This document shows, in pieces, positions 59,567 to 64,000 of a stretch of 64,000 bases of DNA. Position 1 is the first letter of the stretch, and each line of letters begins with the position of its first letter. The position numbers and the translations under genes were made by a program. The stretch comes from Mactra quadrangularis. Taxonomy: Eukaryota > Mollusca > Bivalvia > Venerida > Mactridae. The stretch is taken from assembly GCA_025267735.1 (NCBI GenBank), contig CM046309.1, positions 36,803,202 to 36,867,201 of the forward strand. Direction: 5' to 3'. The notes beneath the pieces were generated by a model. The model searched no databases. It was not told the origin of the DNA and was given only the letters and a program-made list of their open reading frames with translations.

Positions 59567-59832
59567 TTGTGTAATTGAACACGCTACAGGATATACTGCA
59601 TGTGAATTCAAATCCAATCATTGTCACAGATCCTCGAGTTTATTGAAGATTTATGATGGAACAGTAGTTCTAATGAGTGGCTGGGGGCAGGATTTAGGCA
59701 TTTTTTTGAAAAAATCTATCCTTACAGACTTATTGTTAGTCTTCTGATCAATTTCCTCTCTAAAGTTACAAGATAATGTGATTTATAATGCTTGATAGGA
59801 AATGTTTGTAGTGAATTTCATTGTATTGTATT

Positions 59833-60057
59833 AGGCCACAACAAGTTGATGAAATGTTCTACGGATTTTTCTAGAAAAAAATGGGGCAAGCGAGCAAAGA
59901 AACAAATAATAAAAAAATCTTAATTCAGTTGCTTTATATAGCGGTTTGACCAATTTTTATGAACGAGCGAGGAAATAAAAATATTTTTTTTTGTAAAAAC
60001 TTTCAAAATTAAGGTGCGAGCGAATCCATAGAACATATGATCAATTTGTTGTGGCCT
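59833..60057. mobile_element. MITE with AGGCCACAAC ends
   Basis: AGGCCACAACAAGTTGATGA and, inverted, AGGCCACAACAAATTGATCA are the start of ~35-bp TIRs. Inside are three copies of an A/GCGAGCGA-like word (near 59890, 59965, 60016). It is 225 bp and non-coding; TA-rich flanks make a TA target possible. Confidence 0.75.
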
Positions 60058-60351
60058 TATATTTATATTGATTTTATGTAGGCTGTCAACCAGGTCCAAT
60101 ATTCCTATATTGTTCTATACTTTGGATTTCATTTTCAATATTTTAAAAGGTATCCTATATTCTTAGTATTATCCTATATTTTGTCAATCTATTATATATT
60201 TTTGAGAAATTTAACTTTGAACATATTGAGTAAGTTTGTCTTTTAAAATCACTCAAAACTATTTTTCTATATTTCTTATTAGTCCTCTATTTTCGAAAAA
60301 AAAAATTTGAACATGTCCAGTAAATTTGAACATATTTTTAAGTTACAAAAT

Positions 60352-60634
60352 GCTCATCAGTTGATAACGCACAAGTCTTTGGATCGAGGGGTTGTAGGTT
60401 CGATTCCCAGGTGGGGCGTACTTTCGTGGGGCTTGGTCATGAAATAATTTTCTATGGCCATTCTTCCTCCTACCACTGATTTCTAAATCATGTTGGGCAG
60501 AAGTCGGTCACTGACGAAAGTAGTAATTGGTTAACAGCTAAACTCCAGAGATTTAGTCTTACGAGGAGCAGTGAGTGGGTGGACTGTCTGCCATGATATA
60601 GTGGGTTGCTACGAAGTTAAACCCAACAAAAACA
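60352..60634 (+). mobile_element. tRNA-derived SINE (family C), copy 3, intact structure
   Basis: The head contains box B (TAGGTTCGATTCCC). The body contains TCGTGGGGCTTGGTCATGAA and GTCGGTCACTGACGAAAG, and the tail is TTAAACCCAACAAAAACAAA. The target duplication AAGTTACAA(A/G)AT lies at 60340-60351 and 60635-60646 (one mismatch). It serves as the reference for the two disrupted copies upstream. Confidence 0.88.
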
Positions 60635-60912
60635 AAGTTACAAGATACTATAATGTTCTGCTCTGCAGTAATCACTTTTCTATTATTTCAAGAATTCAGT
60701 TATGAACGTGTCCAGTATGTTTTTTATTCTCATTAAATAGATAAATACATGTATTAAATATTTTGTCTCTGTCTCCTCTTACACAGCTTACTAATCAGCT
60801 GTGTTATCTTCATGTAATTGCTAACGATTTTGTTAGGTCTTTCAGTATTCAAGTTCAAGGTAAAGGTACTCGTTCACTGATTTCATCTTAAGCATTAACT
60901 TTTAAAAGTTTT

Positions 60913-61173
60913 GGATACTCATGCCCGAGGGGGTGCGGGTTCGAATCCCACCCCGGGAGGTCATACCCTTCCATGAAAATTTGACAATAATGTTGATTTT
61001 CCTCCATTGATTAGATAATATGGAGAAGTTTCCGGCCTTGTGGAAGGGTAGGTGAGTACTGGTTATAGACAATGGTCCAGGAAAGCTAGGTTAGGTGCGC
61101 TGGACGCCGTGAAATGACCTAAATTGTGTTGATACGGCGTTAACTCCAATAAATAAATAGATAAATAAATAAA
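60913..61173 (+). mobile_element. tRNA-derived SINE (family A), 5'-truncated copy
   Basis: It matches 26417-26706 from the middle of the tRNA-like head onward: box B GGGTTCGAATCCC, AGGTGAGTACTGGTTATAGA, GTGCGCTGGACGCCGTG, then a (AAAT)n tail. A perfect 12-bp target duplication TTTAAAAGTTTT is at 60901-60912 and 61174-61185. Box A is missing, so this copy is probably transcriptionally dead. Confidence 0.92.
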
Positions 61174-61189
61174 TTTAAAAGTTTTATGA

Positions 61190-62020
61190 AAGTATCAAAA
61201 TTGTTTTTAGCCGAAAATTATTGATTTGATTATGACAATTTTAGTGCAAACTGACATACACGTATAAATGATGGTGTTTCAAGTAGTAAAAATATACCAC
61301 GTATGTCATAGTATAGACTATTTTTGTTCATTTTTGTGACTCTTATTATATATTTCTTGCAATCAATAGGTCAGTTTGTCCTTAAATATCAAGACTTAAT
61401 TTTTGACACAATTACAGACAATGAATGGTAAATTGAATATATTGAAAAATCTTAACCAAATTTGTGAATTAGTGCCAGTTTAACTGTACGTTTTAGTTCT
61501 CAAAAAATGGGTGTGCCATAAATTGGAGTGCAACTTGTAATCATTTTCTTGTAAACACTGCATGCTCATATTAAAATACTTTGAAATTGATTATGTCATT
61601 TAAAGGTTGAGTTCTCTTCATTAAATCAATCTCAAAAAGCTTTGATCAAAAACTTTTTTTTAAATATTGAAATACAATAAATAACATGTAAAAAGAAGGA
61701 CTTGACAATTTGTTCCTTTGTTATTGTCATTTGAAAAAATATGCCCTTGTTAAAATCATACCAACTTTGATCTTTAATTTATTTTGCAGTTCATAAGCAG
61801 TTTAGTCTTGATGTAAATTATGGGTCTTATTAATGCATCAGAAAATCAATTAAAAATCCTTCATCCTTTACTCATGTTTCTCTATGTCTGTATGGGCAAT
61901 GTTTTTTTCCACTAATTGGGGAATATGACCCATTCCCCCCAGAAATGTGAATTTCATCGGCATTTTGGTTTCAATTGGAGTGAAATGTTGTGCAATTTAA
62001 TAACAATAGCAGTTTAACAA
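61190..62020. other. Intron/intergenic DNA, no gene recognised
   Basis: AT-rich with homopolymer runs. No supported feature. Confidence 0.45.
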
Positions 62021-62037
62021 AGTTTCAAGTTTCAAGT

Positions 62038-63016
62038 AACAAAGTCCGTCCATCTGTCCGTCCATTTGTCAGTCCGTGGACAATTGCTTGTCCGGATGAT
62101 AACTAAAGAAAAGATGTACCTAGGTTCCTCAAATTTTATTTGTGGATAGTTCTTGGGTGGAGGAGGTTCACTATTGATTTTGAGACCCAAGGGTCAAAAG
62201 TCAAGGTCACTGGGACTTAAAATAGGTAAAACTTATCCGGACAATAACTCAACAACGACTGTACCTGGGTTCACCAAATTTTATGTGAGAGTAGCCCATG
62301 TGTCAAGGATGTTCCCTGAAGGTTTTGGGGCCCCTGGGTCAAAGGTCAAGGCCACAGGGGCATCATATTGAAAAACCTTGTCTGGACAATAACTTAACAA
62401 TGAATGTACCGGGGTTAACCAAATTTTATGTGGATCAGCCCATTTGTCAAGGAGAAATGTGTTGATAGCTCTTTGGTAGAGGATGTTCCCTTTTGATTAG
62501 GAGACCCAAGGGTCAAAAGTCAAAGTCACTGGGACTTAATTTATATTGAAACATTTTCCGGACAATAACTCAATAATGATTGTACCTAGGTTCACCAAAT
62601 TTTATTTAAGGGTAGCCTAAACGTCTAGCATATGCCCCTTTGGTTTTAGGCCCCTGGGTCAAAGGTCAAAGTCACTAGTAAATCATGAGGAAAAACCTTG
62701 TCCAACAACCAACTTTATCTAAGATCACTAAATTTTATGTATCAATACTCTTTGGGTCAAGTGTGAGAACTTTTGGTTCTGAGGCCCCAGGGTCAAGGTC
62801 ACTGGAAGTTTGTATTGGAAAATTTTGTGCCCGTGATAACTCAACCATGGCTGTACCTCGGTTCTCAAAATCTTTGCTTTGGATAGCCCTCCAGTTAAGG
62901 ATGGGACCTATGCTGAGATCCCCGGGTCATTGGTCAAGGTCACAGGGAATTCATATGAGAAAGAACACAGCATGGACTGCACACAGGCGTATAATGCCCC
63001 ACCCAGCGGAGCTCTT
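62038..63016 (+). mobile_element. Interspersed repeat built of ~150-190-bp monomers (GGTCAAGGTCAC type)
   Basis: Monomers recur with CCGGACAATAACTCAACAA, CACCAAATTTTATGTG and GGGTCAAAGGTCAAGGTCAC. It begins after CAAGTAACAAAGTCCGTCC and ends AGCGGAGCTCTTGTTTCAAG. GTTTCAAGT at both edges (62029-62037, 63017-63025) may be a 9-bp target duplication. Open frames of 72 and 120 codons within it are repeat artefacts. This repeat style is common in bivalves. Confidence 0.8.
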
Positions 63017-63332
63017 GTTTCAAGTTAAATTAGGAATTTTGGATTGAAATTTGGGAAAAAAGATATGATTTTAGATTGGGAATATAGCCCATAAGTGGCT
63101 ATAAAATTGACAAAAAATAAACACTGATGGTAGAACTAAATAATTGTAATGGCGACAAACATGTGTTCTGCTAAAAAAGTTCTGTTCTATTTTGTTTTCC
63201 AAAAGTCCCATATTTTGAAAATACAATTACCTCATGTAAAGAAATTGCTGTTTTCCTGGTTGACAGTCTGTTTTATGTATACATTGCTGTAAGATGATAC
63301 ATTACTTATAGTTTTACCTTATTTATTTTCAG

Positions 63333-63389
63333 TATGAAAAAAGTGTCAACCTGAGTATCACACAAGCTACAAAACATCAATGTATCAAT
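63333..63389 (+). pseudogene. Exon-like block 5 (open)
   Basis: The acceptor is CTTATTTATTTTCAG and the donor AAT|GTAAGTAA. It has 57 nt, 19 open codons (YEKSVNLSITQATKHQCIN), phase 0 on both sides. Its link to blocks 1-4, 8 kb upstream, is inferred only from strand and splice quality. Confidence 0.4.
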
Positions 63390-63685
63390 GTAAGTAAATT
63401 ATCATTTATTTTTTCTGAACGGGGTTGAAATTGCCCTCAATTAATATTGCTTCTCAGTTGCATGCTATGCTGGCTAGCTTCGTAAACCATGTGTTAAGTT
63501 TATTATATAAACCAAATAAATATATCTTAAGTTTTGTTTGTTTTCCAAATCAATCCAGTATCAATATGAAAGTAAGATCTGCCTTAATGAGCTTCAATAA
63601 TGATAAATACCTTAATATATATTATATTTAACAAAATTTCTACCGATAAGTACCCTGATTTCTATGTTGTTAACTTCAATTTTTA

Positions 63686-63941
63686 TACCCCCGCTTCGAA
63701 GAAGATGGGGGTATACTGTTTTACCCTCGTCCGCTCGTCTGTCCGTTACAAAATTTCCGTCGCAGTTTTCTCAGCAACTATAACATGCAGCAGCCTAATA
63801 CTTTGCATATTGCTTCATCCCATAGTCCCATGTGGTGTAAAGCGATTTCATGCTCCTTGCTCATCTACTTCCTGTTTGTCGCATATTTTTAGATTTTTGC
63901 GGGGGTATCACTAGTGAGCATTAGCTCACAGATTTACTTGT
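63686..63941 (+). mobile_element. TACCCCCGC interspersed repeat, copy 2
   Basis: Same start (TACCCCCGCTTCGAAGAAGA) and end (GCATTAGCTCACAGATTTAC...TTG) as 45157-45431, with ~97% identity over the shared part. It is shorter by a ~17-bp GCGTGCGTGT-like expansion near the 5' end. Apparent frames here are artefacts. Confidence 0.8.
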
Positions 63942-64000
63942 TTTATTTTTCAACATTTTTGTCCCATTGTTAATGGAAAGGTATATAGAACACACGCTGT

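Larger units (their letters stand above)
51552..63389 (+). pseudogene. Decayed split gene or spliced noncoding transcript (span)
   Basis: Five blocks on the plus strand have clear acceptor and donor sites: 51552-51620, 52857-52931, 53397-53517, 55344-55484 and 63333-63389. The first two are open and begin and end in phase 0. Continuing that frame, the third and fourth carry in-frame stops (TAG and TAA; TAA) inside otherwise protein-like sequence. The fifth is open. This fits a once-coding gene that has lost function while keeping splice sites, or a noncoding RNA derived from it. I do not recognise the protein. The introns hold nested SINEs, MITEs and a mariner. Phase breaks after the third block suggest at least one exon is missing. 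Confidence 0.4.

Noticed and set aside
62153..63047. Frames of 72 and 120 codons
   Set aside because: They lie inside the GGTCAAGGTCAC repeat and follow its monomers.

Overview
This window looks like nuclear DNA from an invertebrate animal, most likely a bivalve mollusc. It is AT-rich, has spliced genes and nuclear-type tRNA genes, and is dominated by repeats: tRNA-derived SINEs, many short terminal-inverted-repeat (TIR) elements, satellites, and two repeat types I associate with bivalves (TACCCCCGC... and 'GGTCAAGGTCAC...'). The species assignment is inference from repeat style. No bacterial operon, rRNA, CRISPR array or intact virus is visible.

Layout. 1-3500: AT-rich DNA with a GAT-rich patch and a possible Tc1-like transposase scrap. 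3511-11483: one giant foldback element. Its two arms are tandem ~97-bp repeats in opposite orientation around a ~0.9 kb spacer, and an exact 9-bp target duplication flanks the whole. 11.5-20.9 kb: intergenic DNA with MITEs, a degraded SINE and three tRNA-Thr(TGT) genes. 20.9-24.6 kb: two satellites (31 bp; 80/81 bp). 25.8-35.5 kb: a split protein-coding gene on the minus strand. Its exons join in consistent phase and carry a Cys motif and a DSHG motif like those of papain/OTU-fold cysteine proteases; one internal exon is not found. Its introns hold two SINEs, a ~650-nt purine/pyrimidine minisatellite against a splice acceptor, hairpins and a LINE 3' fragment. 35.5-42.7 kb: intergenic DNA with hairpins, SINE scraps, a CTTAAG-rich TIR element, a candidate polyadenylated terminal exon and an 8-bp-TSD hAT MITE. 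43.4-49.3 kb: a 79-bp array and a 259-bp array. 50.5-50.9 kb: a 30-bp array. 51.5-63.4 kb: exon-like blocks on the plus strand with good splice sites but in-frame stops (a decayed gene or noncoding transcript), mixed with nested elements: a hAT-like MITE inside a SINE, and a defective mariner inside another MITE.

The strongest unusual items are the ~8 kb foldback element, the protease-like gene with its pyrimidine tract at the splice site, the precise nested insertions, and satellites whose unit length keeps spurious reading frames open. Most apparent open frames in the window are repeat artefacts and are not annotated as genes.
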